A stretch of DNA of 28,474 bases from NCBI GenBank assembly GCA_039030125.1, contig JBCCEV010000035.1, positions 1 through 28,474 of the forward strand, in the 5' to 3' direction. This stretch comes from JBCCEV01 sp039030125 (GTDB taxonomy: Bacteria; Pseudomonadota; Gammaproteobacteria; Ga0077536). Below are positions 7,895 to 16,109 of this stretch, piece after piece (position 1 is the first letter of the stretch; every line of letters starts with the position of its first letter). The position numbers and the translations under genes were made by a program. Below the pieces are notes generated by a model. That model saw only the letters and a list, made by a program, of their open reading frames with translations, made no database searches and was not told the origin of the DNA.

Positions 7895-9058
7895 TCAATA
7901 GGAGCGCGGCATGCCCAACTCGTGCTCACCGATGAAGGAAAGTACGAGGTTCGTTGAGATCGGAGCGATTCGATATAAGCGGGCCTCGCGGAATTTCCGC
8001 TCAACATCGTATTCCTCGGCGATGGCAAAGCCGCCATAGGTCTGCATACAGACATCACCGGCCTCCCAGGAGGCTTCTGAGGCGAGCATCTTGGCCATAT
8101 TGGCGTAAGTGCCAGGGTTTTCGCCCGCATCGTACATCCGTGCCGCTTTGTCGAGCACCGCGTCGGCCGCCTCCATTTGCGCGAACGCCTTGGCAATAGG
8201 GAATTGGATGCCTTGATTACGGCCGATGGGCTGGCCGAAGACCACACGCTCCTTGGCGTAGTCAGAGGCCTTTTTGACAAACCAGCGAGCATCGCCGATA
8301 CACTCGGCCGCAATCAGGATCCGCTCGGCATTCATGCCTGAGAGTATGTAACGAAAGCCTTTCCCTTCCTCGCCGATCAGGCTGGTGGCGGGTATTCGCA
8401 TATCGTCGAAGAAAACCTGCGTTGTAGAGTGATTGATCATGGTGCGGATCGGACTAATGGTCATACCCTTGTTCAAGGTTTCCCGCATATCGACCAAGAA
8501 AACGGAGAGTCCCTCGCTCTTCTTTTTGACATCTTCTTTCGGCGTGGTGCGGGCGAGCAGCACCATCAGATCCGAATGCTCGGCGCGGGAGGTCCAGATT
8601 TTTTGGCCGTTGACAACATATTCATCACCGTCACGAACCGCGTTCGTGGTAATGCTCGTGGTATCGGTACCAGCCCCCGGTTCGGTGACTCCGAACGCCT
8701 GCAACCGTAATTCCCCGGAAGCGATGCCGGGTAAATAGGTTTCTTTCTGCTCATCGCTGCCGTGGCGAAGGACTGTGCCCATGGTATACATCTGCGCGTG
8801 ACAGGCCGCTGCATTGCCGCCGAATTCGTGGATCGCCTTGAGGATTTCAACACCGATGGCCAAGGGGAGTCCGCTGCCGCCGTATTCTTCGGGGATCAGG
8901 GACGCTAGCAGGCCGAGATCCGTTAAAGCTTTAACGAACTCAGTCGGGTACTGGCGAATGCGATCTTTTTCACGCCAGTATTCTCCCGGATGGTCGTCGC
9001 AGACTTTCTTGATGGTATCGCGGAGTTGTTGAACTAATTCTGCGTTGTCGTTGCTCAT
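7895..9058 (-). CDS. Acyl-CoA dehydrogenase with an isovaleryl-CoA dehydrogenase-like catalytic Glu position
   Basis: The 387-residue product is a standard-length FAD acyl-CoA dehydrogenase, with AFGVTEPGAGTDTTSITT at 121-138, GQKIWTSRAEHSD at 151-163, RVVFGQPIG at 271-279 and TYGGFAIAEEYDVERKFREAR at 340-360. The usual catalytic Glu of the late YEGT/GEGT motif is missing: the sequence there is RIAPISTN. E245 in GMNAERILIA aligns by eye with the base E254 of isovaleryl-CoA dehydrogenase (DLERLVLA), so the base may have moved to helix G. The enzyme would introduce an alpha,beta double bond into an acyl-CoA, possibly branched. A terminator for the upstream hydrolase gene lies 18 bp before the start, so the gene may have its own promoter or depend on read-through. 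Confidence 0.9.
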   Translation of the reverse strand: MSNDNAELVQQLRDTIKKVCDDHPGEYWREKDRIRQYPTEFVKALTDLGLLASLIPEEYGGSGLPLAIGVEILKAIHEFGGNAAACHAQMYTMGTVLRHGSDEQKETYLPGIASGELRLQAFGVTEPGAGTDTTSITTNAVRDGDEYVVNGQKIWTSRAEHSDLMVLLARTTPKEDVKKKSEGLSVFLVDMRETLNKGMTISPIRTMINHSTTQVFFDDMRIPATSLIGEEGKGFRYILSGMNAERILIAAECIGDARWFVKKASDYAKERVVFGQPIGRNQGIQFPIAKAFAQMEAADAVLDKAARMYDAGENPGTYANMAKMLASEASWEAGDVCMQTYGGFAIAEEYDVERKFREARLYRIAPISTNLVLSFIGEHELGMPRSY

Positions 9059-9075
9059 GCTCTCATTTCCATGTC

Positions 9076-9113
9076 AATAAAAAGGCCCGCTGGATGGCCA
9101 TCCGAGCGGGCCT
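9076..9113 (-). terminator. Rho-independent terminator after the alpha/beta hydrolase gene
   Basis: Read on the minus strand, a 9-bp stem (9105-9113 with 9083-9091) continues, after a one-base bulge, into the palindrome GGATGGCCATCC and is followed by TTTTTATT. It sits 25 bp past the hydrolase stop and 18 bp before the acyl-CoA dehydrogenase start, splitting the minus-strand run into two transcription units or attenuating between them. Confidence 0.85.
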
Positions 9114-9137
9114 AACGTTTACGCTTTGCCAGCTATT

Positions 9138-9986
9138 TTAGGCTTGCGCCATCACCTTCTCCAGAACCGGCTTGAGATAGCCATTGAAAATCTCGGGGTT
9201 CTCGCACATCGGGAAGTGCCCAATTTCCTCCATGATGATGCACTCCGAACCCTTGGTATTACGGGCGGCTTCCTCGGTCATCTCCGGTGTGCAGGCGAAG
9301 TCGTACACTCCGGTCATGAAATAAATTGGCAGGTCGCCCGGCAGCTTATCGGTGCGCTCACGAAAATCGTGATCGACGCTATAAAAATAAAGGTCCCCCT
9401 TAAATACCCCAGGGCCACCTTGTGAGTAGTACCACCAAGTTTCCCAGCGATATTTGTCCGGGCTCTGCGGGGCCATCAATCCAAAGACCGATGTTGCGCA
9501 AGTTTCGCCGCCGTGAATGTGCGAGTGCCGTAACCAATCAAGATGCCATCCGGGCGAGTACTCGCAGGCTTCAATCGCAATCAACGCACGCAGCTCACTG
9601 GCGTAATTTTCCGCCAAATGCATGCAGATATTGCCGCCCATGGAGCTGCCCATGATTACCGGCTTGTCCAATCCAAGTTCGCGGCAAAAAGACATCACGA
9701 TCCCCGAGTAGAACTTCGCGGTGAGCTTGTATTCATCCTCGGCTTTGTACCAATCGTAGGGTGGAATTGATTTACCGTGGCGCGGTAAATCAAAGGCGAT
9801 GACGCGGAAATTTTTATTGATTTCCGGGTCGCACAATTGATGACGGTACTCGCGTGAATCGGTACCGGCAGTGTGTAAGCACACCATCGGAATACCTTCG
9901 CCGGCTTCTTCATAGAAGATCCGATATTCCTCTCCCTCGTAGGGGACCCAGATGTAATGTCCGGTAATAGGTTCGATATTTGCCAT
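9138..9986 (-). CDS. Alpha/beta hydrolase
   Basis: The 282-residue product has a canonical alpha/beta hydrolase fold: strand and oxyanion region MVCLHTAGTDS at 34-44, DLPRHGKS at 66-73, the nucleophile elbow GSSMGG with S115, a probable acid D229 in TGVYDFACTPE, and the catalytic H257 in EIGHFPMCENPE. The HTAG at the oxyanion position replaces the commoner HG. The start is ATG 9986, preceded by GAGGGG 9 nt upstream; the same frame is open to 10274 but that extension overlaps the SCP2-like gene and is not protein-like. It could be an esterase, lactonase, or C-C bond hydrolase of the MhpC type. It is 13 bp behind the SCP2-like gene and is followed by a terminator. Confidence 0.88.
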   Translation of the reverse strand: MANIEPITGHYIWVPYEGEEYRIFYEEAGEGIPMVCLHTAGTDSREYRHQLCDPEINKNFRVIAFDLPRHGKSIPPYDWYKAEDEYKLTAKFYSGIVMSFCRELGLDKPVIMGSSMGGNICMHLAENYASELRALIAIEACEYSPGWHLDWLRHSHIHGGETCATSVFGLMAPQSPDKYRWETWWYYSQGGPGVFKGDLYFYSVDHDFRERTDKLPGDLPIYFMTGVYDFACTPEMTEEAARNTKGSECIIMEEIGHFPMCENPEIFNGYLKPVLEKVMAQA

Positions 9987-9999
9987 TGTTCTTATCCCC

Positions 10000-10377
10000 T
10001 CAAACTTCGCGCATGCGATCAAGCGCCCACATGAGAGCGCGCATGTTTTGCCAAAGCACCATTTGATCACCCTCCAGGGTGACACGGCCATGTAACGGAT
10101 GGGCCATGGCCCAAAGATCGTTGTACATGGGCGGCGGCGTCGGCTGACAGAATTTCTCCCAGCTTTCTTGCGGTCCGCGGATGGCGAGTTGGTAACAGGT
10201 CTCGGGTCCCATCTCGTCTGAATATTCCGTGATTTGCCCTTTGCGAAAGGACACGTAGTAAAGGTGATCTCCAAAGCCGAACAACAAATCGGCGTCGAAG
10301 TGCTTGCCGATCCAACTCATCGGGCTGCTAGCGTTGACAGCATCCTGCCAGCGCTTCATCCAGGCCGCATCAAACAT
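10000..10377 (-). CDS. Small SCP2-like (sterol carrier protein-like) protein
   Basis: The 125-residue product has no signal peptide or membrane segment. The pattern DHLYYVSFRKGQITEY, then YQLAIRGPQESWEKF, PPPMYNDLWAMA, GRVTLEGDQMVLWQNM and a terminal helix resembles an SCP2-type lipid-binding fold, in which a charged surface strand is followed by the substrate-excluding helix and the G.l..eGd motif. Such proteins bind hydrophobic acyl-CoA or sterol ligands. ATG 10377 has GGGGAG 7 nt upstream, a strong ribosome binding site, which supports a real gene. It probably forms a two-gene unit with the hydrolase 13 bp downstream and may present or sense its hydrophobic substrate. The SCP2 assignment is by pattern only. 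Confidence 0.65.
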   Translation of the reverse strand: MFDAAWMKRWQDAVNASSPMSWIGKHFDADLLFGFGDHLYYVSFRKGQITEYSDEMGPETCYQLAIRGPQESWEKFCQPTPPPMYNDLWAMAHPLHGRVTLEGDQMVLWQNMRALMWALDRMREV

Positions 10378-10479
10378 GATTTATCTCCCCAGTGGGCCAA
10401 TTTTCTTGGTGGCGCGGAAGTAAAACGAAACCCGAAAGGGGTGTCAAGGCGCCCCGGTTGGTACTTTATATGAACGAAT

Positions 10480-10974
10480 TCAGGGCATTATTGAGAGAAT
10501 GCGGGCGTTCTCCTCAGCCCGCGCGCGATCGGGATCGGGATTGACGTCGATCGATCCCAGATAATTGATTAACTCCCGCGGCAACCCATGATGCCGGGCG
10601 CCAGCTAGCACGAAGGCGTGATACCAGTCATATGGCCGCAAACGGTCGTCCAGCGCGTCTTGCGCACGATAGAAAAAAACGGGGCCAAATTGCGGGGTTT
10701 CCGCCCATTCCAGCTCGTAGCCATGCCCGAGCCCTTCTATCTTGTCCAACACCGTCTTGGCATCTTCGCCAATCTCGTAGACCACGCCATGGGCGCGCTC
10801 ACCCGCTGCAGCGATCAGGTTTCCCTTGCCAGACCCATCCTTAGAAGGCTTGTGAAATCGTAAGCCCCAACCGGATAGCGTGAGGACTCCTAATGTTTGC
10901 TCGATACGGATCCGCGCCGCCAGGCGCGGGGGGTAGAGGTTCGACCCATAGGCAAAATAGCGCACGAAAGACAT
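10480..10974 (-). CDS. Gamma-glutamylcyclotransferase-like (GGCT/AIG2 fold) protein
   Basis: From ATG 10974 the product is 164 residues. The N-terminus FVRYFAYGSNL is the defining YGSN substrate-binding loop of the gamma-glutamylcyclotransferase fold, and VLDKIEGLGHGYE carries the expected catalytic Glu. HKPSKDGSGKGNLI is a further family segment. Members cyclise gamma-glutamyl amino acids or related gamma-glutamylamines to 5-oxoproline, or act in other amine-linked chemistry. A GTG at 10995 would add 7 residues and is less likely. The gene is divergent from the monooxygenase at 11049 with only 74 bp between them, and is 102 bp upstream of the SCP2-like gene. Confidence 0.85.
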   Translation of the reverse strand: MSFVRYFAYGSNLYPPRLAARIRIEQTLGVLTLSGWGLRFHKPSKDGSGKGNLIAAAGERAHGVVYEIGEDAKTVLDKIEGLGHGYELEWAETPQFGPVFFYRAQDALDDRLRPYDWYHAFVLAGARHHGLPRELINYLGSIDVNPDPDRARAEENARILSIMP

Positions 10975-11048
10975 ATTAAGACCCAGACGGAACACCGGTT
11001 CGAGTTATCATTACCCGGATAGAATAAATTAAACACCAGAATCGATTA

Positions 11049-12188
11049 ATGAGTGATTTTAGCTGGACTCTAACCGACGACCAGAAACAATGGCGCAAAG
11101 ACCATGTGCCGGTTTTTAACGACAACAAATTGAAGCTCGGAACGTTTGGGCAAAACTGCAGCAATGGTTGCACCATTACCCACGCCGAAACCACATTTGA
11201 ACCCACCTACGACCATAACGTAAAAATCTCCCAACTTGCCGACAATCTCGGGTTCGAGATGTTAATCCCAGTTGGACGTTGGAAACATTTCGGCGGCACG
11301 AGCAAGTTTAATGCTAACAACCTTGAGGTTTACACTTGGGCTACGGCGATGGCCTGCAATACCGATAACATCATGCTGTTTGCAACCTCGCATGTGCCAA
11401 CCGTGCATCCCATGCTCGCCGCAAAGCAAGGCTCAACGATCGACAATATTTCCGCCGGTCGTTTTGGATTGAATATCGTATGTGGTTGGTTCCGCCCTGA
11501 AATTGAAATGCTCGGTATCGAGCTGCAGGAGCATGACGACCGATACCGGATGGCCGATGACTGGTTGACTGTGATGAAACGCACCTGGACCGAGCAGGAT
11601 TACGATCACAGTGGTGACTACTATCAAATCAATTCAGGGTTTTTGTTGCCGAAGCCGGTGCAGCAACCGTACCCGGTGCTCGTGAACGCTGGCAGCTCGG
11701 ACGCCGGGCGCGAGTTCTCAGAGAAGCATGTTGATTTTAACTTCATCTCTATTACGACTTTTGAAGAGAGTCTTCAGAAGATTGCCGATGTTCGTAAGCG
11801 TGCCGCCGGCTATGGGCGTGAAATAGGCATCATGACCATGGCGCTCGTATGTTGTCGCGATACCGAAGATGAAGCCCAGGCCCTTTATCAATCGATTTTG
11901 GATCACGGCGATTGGGAAGCGGCCGATAACATCATGTCGTTACTGGGTATTGAAAGCAGTTCATTCGGCGATAAAGATTCGGTCCGTGAAATGGCCACGC
12001 GGTTTGTGGCCGGGTGGGGCGGTTATCACTTGATCGGAACCCCCGAACAGGTCGTAGAAAAAATGGTCGAGCTCAATAAGCTGGGAATCGACGGCATTGC
12101 GCTCTCGTGGCTCGATTACTATGAAGAAATGAAATATTTTGGTGATAAGGTCATGCCGCTGATGCGCGAGGCAGGACTAAGAAATTAG
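11049..12188 (+). CDS. LLM-class flavin-dependent monooxygenase (bacterial luciferase-like)
   Basis: The 379-residue product is a full luciferase-like TIM-barrel oxidoreductase. Segments THAETTFEPTYDHNVKISQLAD, GFEMLIPVGRWKHFGG, TSHVPTVHPMLAAKQ, TIDNISAGRFGLNIVCGWF (131-148) and LIGTPEQVVEKM are typical; the RFGLNIVCGW and FGG regions resemble RutA and SsuD, which use FMNH2 and O2. Such enzymes oxygenate or cleave C-S, C-N or ring bonds. F420-dependent proteins share the fold, so cofactor choice is open given the F420 locus 10 kb away. There is no obvious ribosome binding site before ATG 11049. It is followed 21 bp later by an acyl-CoA dehydrogenase, apparently in one operon. Confidence 0.88.
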   Translation: MSDFSWTLTDDQKQWRKDHVPVFNDNKLKLGTFGQNCSNGCTITHAETTFEPTYDHNVKISQLADNLGFEMLIPVGRWKHFGGTSKFNANNLEVYTWATAMACNTDNIMLFATSHVPTVHPMLAAKQGSTIDNISAGRFGLNIVCGWFRPEIEMLGIELQEHDDRYRMADDWLTVMKRTWTEQDYDHSGDYYQINSGFLLPKPVQQPYPVLVNAGSSDAGREFSEKHVDFNFISITTFEESLQKIADVRKRAAGYGREIGIMTMALVCCRDTEDEAQALYQSILDHGDWEAADNIMSLLGIESSSFGDKDSVREMATRFVAGWGGYHLIGTPEQVVEKMVELNKLGIDGIALSWLDYYEEMKYFGDKVMPLMREAGLRN

Positions 12189-12209
12189 CCGGACTGTTGG
12201 AGGACGAAA

Positions 12210-13376
12210 ATGGCCGTAGCTGCTGAACAATTAACCCACGACGACGAAACTCAAATCCTAGATTCGCTAAAAACCTGGTTGGACAAAGAAGTCCGTCATC
12301 AGGTGAAGGACTTTGATCACGCGGATGAGTACCCCCATGAGATCGTCCAGCAGATGAAGGAGATGGGGCTGTTCAGTTTGATGTATCCGGTTGAATACGG
12401 CGGTCTCGGGATGAATGCCTCGTCGTATGCCCGTGTGATCACGCTGATCACGGAAACATGGATGAGCCTAGCCGGAGTGATTAACACCCATATGATGCTA
12501 GGCCAGTTGATTTTAAGGTTCGGCACCGATGCTCAAAAAGAGCAGTTTCTCACACGCCTTGCCAACGCCGAACTGCACGGCGTCCTTTGTTTAACCGAGC
12601 CTGATGCTGGTACTGATCTTCAGGGCATAAAAACCACCGCCAAACGAGACGGCGATCACTATGTGGTCAACGGCTCGAAGATGTGGATCACAAACGGCAT
12701 GTACGGGAGCTTGTATGCGGTTTTGACCAAAACCGATCCCAACGCGACGCCTCCTCATAAAGGCATGACCATGTTCCTTGCCGAGCGAGGGCCAGGTTTC
12801 AATGTTGATGGCAAGCTAAAGAAGCTAGGTTATCGAGCGTTGGAGAGTGTCGCACTTAGTTTTGATGATTATCGGATTGACGCAGATCGTGTTTTGGGTG
12901 GTGAAGAGGGCTGTGGCTTTAAACATGCAGTCGGCGGGTTGGAGCTGGGCCGTATTAACGTTGCGGCGCGCGGTGTCGGAGTTGCACGCGCGGCGTTAAA
13001 TGATGCTGTGCGCTACTCGCAGGAGCGTACGACCTTCGGTAAACCTATCTGCGATCATCAATCGATCCAAATCAAGTTAGCCGACATGGCGACCCAGGTC
13101 GAGGCGGCGAAACTGCTGGTTGAACAGGCTGCGGCAAAATACGATCGTGGAGAGCGCTGCGATCTCGAGGCCGGGATGGCGAAACTATTTGCATCTGAGG
13201 CAGCGCTCCACAACGCGACGGAGGCGATGCGCGTGCACGGCGGTTACGGGTATTCCCAGGAATTTGATGTGGAGCGCTATTATCGCGATGCACCGTTGAT
13301 GTGCATTGGCGAGGGCACCAATGAAATCCAACGATTGTTGATTGCTAAGCAGCTGATCGCACGCAATCCGATCTAG
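12210..13376 (+). CDS. Acyl-CoA dehydrogenase with canonical catalytic Glu
   Basis: The 388-residue product has all the usual family features: LCLTEPDAGTDLQGIKTTAK near 126-145 for FAD binding, NGSKMWITNG, RTTFGKPICDHQSIQ, HGGYGYSQEFDVERYYRDA, and the late GEGTNEIQ motif with the catalytic E368. It therefore uses the standard base, unlike the dehydrogenase at 7895-9058. Translation signals are strong: GGAGG lies 6 nt before ATG 12210. It is the middle gene of the plus-strand trio, 21 bp after the flavin monooxygenase and 13 bp before the dioxygenase, so it probably dehydrogenates an acyl-CoA in the same catabolic route. The chain type cannot be read. Confidence 0.94.
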   Translation: MAVAAEQLTHDDETQILDSLKTWLDKEVRHQVKDFDHADEYPHEIVQQMKEMGLFSLMYPVEYGGLGMNASSYARVITLITETWMSLAGVINTHMMLGQLILRFGTDAQKEQFLTRLANAELHGVLCLTEPDAGTDLQGIKTTAKRDGDHYVVNGSKMWITNGMYGSLYAVLTKTDPNATPPHKGMTMFLAERGPGFNVDGKLKKLGYRALESVALSFDDYRIDADRVLGGEEGCGFKHAVGGLELGRINVAARGVGVARAALNDAVRYSQERTTFGKPICDHQSIQIKLADMATQVEAAKLLVEQAAAKYDRGERCDLEAGMAKLFASEAALHNATEAMRVHGGYGYSQEFDVERYYRDAPLMCIGEGTNEIQRLLIAKQLIARNPI

Positions 13377-13389
13377 TCCGGACATTGGA

Positions 13390-14172
13390 GTGGCATCGCT
13401 CCCGACCTTTTTTCTATCGCACGGTGCGCCCTCAACGGTTCTGAGCGACCAACCCGTTTGCCGGTATTGGCACGCCATGGGTCGCGAATTCGTCGATAAA
13501 GTTGATTGCATCATTGTGATTTCAGCGCATTACGAGCGCTCGACGCTCCACGTCACGGCGCAGCAGCAACCTCCAACGATCCATGATTTCTCTGGCTTTG
13601 GCCCAGCGTTGAACGCTGTCGAATATTCAGCACCCGGCGCGCCACTGTTAGCCGCGCGGGTTGGTGACTTGCTGCGCGCAGCCGGATTTCCGACGACTCA
13701 AGATACAAGCTGGGGATTCGATCACGGCACTTGGGTACCGTTGATCAAGGCTTTCCCCAAGGCGAGGACGCCTGTAGTCAGTCTTAGTGTCTTGCGGGGC
13801 GACGCCAAGCTGCATCTTGAGATAGGGCGGGCCCTGGCGCCGCTGCGGCGCCAAAGGTGTTTGATCATCGGCTCCGGATCAATCACACACAATCTTGGTT
13901 TGTTGGCGCCACCGATGGAAAATCAGCGGCCGCCGCCATGGGTTAAGGAGTTTCTCGCTTGGCTTCATCGCTCACTGGCATCTGCCGATACTGACGCCTT
14001 GCTCGCCTGGGATCAGCAAGCACCTCACGCGGCTACCGCTCATCCAAGCGACGAGCATCTATTGCCATTCTTTGTGGCGCTAGGCGCGGCCGGCGAAAAC
14101 TATAGTGCGGCATGTGTTCACGAAAGTCTTAATTTTGGCACTCTGGCGATGAATGCTTACCGATTTGATTGA
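13390..14172 (+). CDS. LigB/YgiD-type class III extradiol dioxygenase family protein
   Basis: The 260-residue product matches the DODA/YgiD branch of class III extradiol dioxygenases. The metal and active-site histidines are all visible: SHGAPS (H11), SAHYE (H47), FDHGTWVPL (H112), GSGSITHNLG (H167) and AHPSDEHLLP (H218, H223). The family opens catechol-type rings, using a non-haem metal, or acts on DOPA-like diols. The GTG start at 13390 has GGA 7 nt upstream and gives the usual N-terminus MASLPTFFLSHGAP. It lies 13 bp after the acyl-CoA dehydrogenase and closes the plus-strand trio. Its presence beside an oxygenase suggests an aromatic or diol intermediate, which is inference. It converges with the methyltransferase gene, with a 20-bp gap. 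Confidence 0.88.
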   Translation: MASLPTFFLSHGAPSTVLSDQPVCRYWHAMGREFVDKVDCIIVISAHYERSTLHVTAQQQPPTIHDFSGFGPALNAVEYSAPGAPLLAARVGDLLRAAGFPTTQDTSWGFDHGTWVPLIKAFPKARTPVVSLSVLRGDAKLHLEIGRALAPLRRQRCLIIGSGSITHNLGLLAPPMENQRPPPWVKEFLAWLHRSLASADTDALLAWDQQAPHAATAHPSDEHLLPFFVALGAAGENYSAACVHESLNFGTLAMNAYRFD

Positions 14173-14192
14173 GGCCGGCTCGGCGCCCGGTA

Positions 14193-14942
14193 CTAAGGTT
14201 TGCGCAACATCCAGATATAACCTGGGCATGCCCATATTGCGTAATCAACAATGTTTTTCGCGACACGTTGCTTGAGTGATCCCATCGGGACCATATAGTC
14301 GGTTTGAAAATTATCCGATTCCACGATAAGCCGGCGAGTGTAATCAACGACCTCGAAATCTTTAACCAAATCCTTCAGACCCCACCAGCTCAAGTGTTCC
14401 TCGTAGTAGAACTTCCCGCGTTTCAATGCTCTTAGATACAGATTTGCCAGAGGCTTGGGAGGCCAAGATAAAAACGGTAGCTGATAGTGCGGCTCGGTGA
14501 TGGCGAAACGGTTACCAGCGGAAAAATAGCACCACCCACCTGGTTTTAGCACACGGGAAATTTCTGTCATGAGCTGCTTTACGTCCGGTACGTGCTCGTA
14601 AACATGCTGGCAGAGTACGAGATCGTACTCGCCATCGTCTGCGTCCACATTCATCGCGTCGCCGACCCGAAATATGCACGGTGTCTCGGCGAATTCTTTT
14701 CTCGCGAATGCAATCGCATGCTCGTCGATGTCGATGCCAACTGCGCGTGCGACGCTCTCCGAGAGCATGGCGACGATGGCGCCTGTCGAAGCGCCGACAT
14801 CGATTAATGCGGCGTCCTGGAGCTCATCTCCTATCGCATCACGCAAAACGAGTTCCACGGTCTTCGCTTTTCGTCGCCGCCCCTCGAGATCGTGAACATT
14901 GGAAGAGTGCAGAGAAAAATCTTTTTGATAGCCGCGCGCCAT
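14193..14942 (-). CDS. Class I SAM-dependent methyltransferase
   Basis: The 249-residue product has the Rossmann methyltransferase motifs: motif I LIDVGASTGAIV around 46-57, the acidic ribose-binding end of strand 2 in VGIDIDEHAI, VGDAMNVD for the adenine contact, and the post-motif region DLVLCQHVYEHVPDVKQLMTEISRVLKPGG. It belongs to the Methyltransf_11/25 type, which methylates small molecules, lipids or glycans. It follows the GT4 glycosyltransferase by only 6 bp and is the last gene of the seven-gene minus-strand run, so it probably modifies the same glycan or glycolipid. A C-terminal hydrophobic stretch (NIVDYAIWACPGYIWML) could contact the membrane. Acceptor unknown. Confidence 0.88.
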   Translation of the reverse strand: MARGYQKDFSLHSSNVHDLEGRRRKAKTVELVLRDAIGDELQDAALIDVGASTGAIVAMLSESVARAVGIDIDEHAIAFARKEFAETPCIFRVGDAMNVDADDGEYDLVLCQHVYEHVPDVKQLMTEISRVLKPGGWCYFSAGNRFAITEPHYQLPFLSWPPKPLANLYLRALKRGKFYYEEHLSWWGLKDLVKDFEVVDYTRRLIVESDNFQTDYMVPMGSLKQRVAKNIVDYAIWACPGYIWMLRKP

Positions 14943-14948
14943 TGCCGT

Positions 14949-16088
14949 CTAACCTAAAAACTTGCCAACCAGATTCAGTATTCGAGATTGGTATTCTGCT
15001 GCACTGAAAGTTCGGGCCGCGGCGCGGCAGGCATCCACTTGCTCGGCGCTCATCGGATCGGCCAATTGCTGTAAGATTTTTAAAGTCAGTGCTTGGTAAT
15101 CTTGGTTCTCCACAAGGAAGCCGGTAACGCCGTTAACTACCGCATCACAGACACCACCTTCGGCAAACCCAAGCGTTGGGATCCCATGGGCTGCGGCTTC
15201 GGCCGCGACCATGCCAAAACCTTCAACGTCCCCATGAACGGGGATCACGGGAAATACGTGGATGTCGGCGATGCTGTAAGCGCGATTTAGATCGACATCG
15301 TTTAATGCACCAAGTAGCCGCACATGTTTGCTTAACCCAGCGCCCTCAACGGCTTCCTCAAGCATAGTTAGGATTGACTTCTCGCGGCGCACTGCTTGCC
15401 CGGCTTGATTACCAACTATCACTAGACGCAGATCAGGATGTTCCTCTATCAGCGGCGGTAAGGAGTGTTGAACGAACGGAATGATTCCCTTGCGCTTCAC
15501 CAGTCGCCCGACCGACAACAAGATCGGGCCTTCTCCAAGTTCGAAGTCTTGCTTAAATGTCGGATCCGGTTCTCCAAGTGGCAACGCTTCAACACCGGGA
15601 TGTACAACTTCAATCTTTTCAGCTTCGACGCCGACCTCACGTGCTAGCCGGGCTGTGTTGCGACTATTCGCCACAATTAAGCTGGCTCTCTTAAGGCAAG
15701 GCACGAAAAATGCCTGATAGGTCCTGCTCGCGGCAACAATGTCGAGCCCGTGAACGCAGACCGCAAAATCTGCGTTTGCTAGACGCGAACTCAGGAGTGC
15801 AAGGGGCGCGGTGAGGCCGCTGGTTGCTAGGGTGATGGCGGGTGATTCACCGAAAAGGACGGTTCCTGCAGCCCGCCACCCGGCTTCGAGAAGGAACCAA
15901 AGTGGTTTGTCGCTTTTGCATTCGATGGTTGTAACAGCGCTCGGAAGGTGAGCCGCGGCCCCGGGAGGAGCAACGACTGAGCAGTTGAAATCCTCGGACA
16001 GCGCTTCGATCAGTAATTTGTTCAGCCGCTCCATGCCGCCCCTCAAGGGAGGCAGGTTGCGGGTAATGATCAGGATCCGGGAAGTCAA
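14949..16088 (-). CDS. GT4-family glycosyltransferase
   Basis: The 379-residue product is a GT-B retaining glycosyltransferase. The N-terminal ILIITRNLPPLRGGMERLN is the usual GT4 opening with the acceptor glycine loop. The C-terminal half has LLSVGRLVKRKG for donor phosphate binding, RLVIVGNQAG, VRLLGAL, and the EGFGMVAAE signature with E289 and E297 (the EX7E motif). It would transfer a sugar from a nucleotide-sugar donor, as in the mannosyltransferases of lipid or polysaccharide synthesis. Only a TTG (16088) is available in this frame between the upstream stop at 16110-16112 and the conserved N-terminus. No ribosome binding site is visible, so coupling with the crotonase gene 21 bp upstream is likely. 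Confidence 0.88.
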   Translation of the reverse strand: MTSRILIITRNLPPLRGGMERLNKLLIEALSEDFNCSVVAPPGAAAHLPSAVTTIECKSDKPLWFLLEAGWRAAGTVLFGESPAITLATSGLTAPLALLSSRLANADFAVCVHGLDIVAASRTYQAFFVPCLKRASLIVANSRNTARLAREVGVEAEKIEVVHPGVEALPLGEPDPTFKQDFELGEGPILLSVGRLVKRKGIIPFVQHSLPPLIEEHPDLRLVIVGNQAGQAVRREKSILTMLEEAVEGAGLSKHVRLLGALNDVDLNRAYSIADIHVFPVIPVHGDVEGFGMVAAEAAAHGIPTLGFAEGGVCDAVVNGVTGFLVENQDYQALTLKILQQLADPMSAEQVDACRAAARTFSAAEYQSRILNLVGKFLG

Positions 16089-16109
16089 ATCGCCGCTCGG
16101 CGAAATTCG

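Noticed and set aside
9987..10274. N-terminal extension of the alpha/beta hydrolase frame
   Set aside because: The extension overlaps the SCP2-like gene in another frame and is not protein-like, while ATG 9986 has a proper ribosome binding site.
10438..10455. Hairpin GGGGTG-TCAAGG-CGCCCC between the SCP2-like and cyclotransferase genes
   Set aside because: The stem needs a T-G wobble that does not pair on the minus strand, where a terminator would be needed, and there is no run of T residues.
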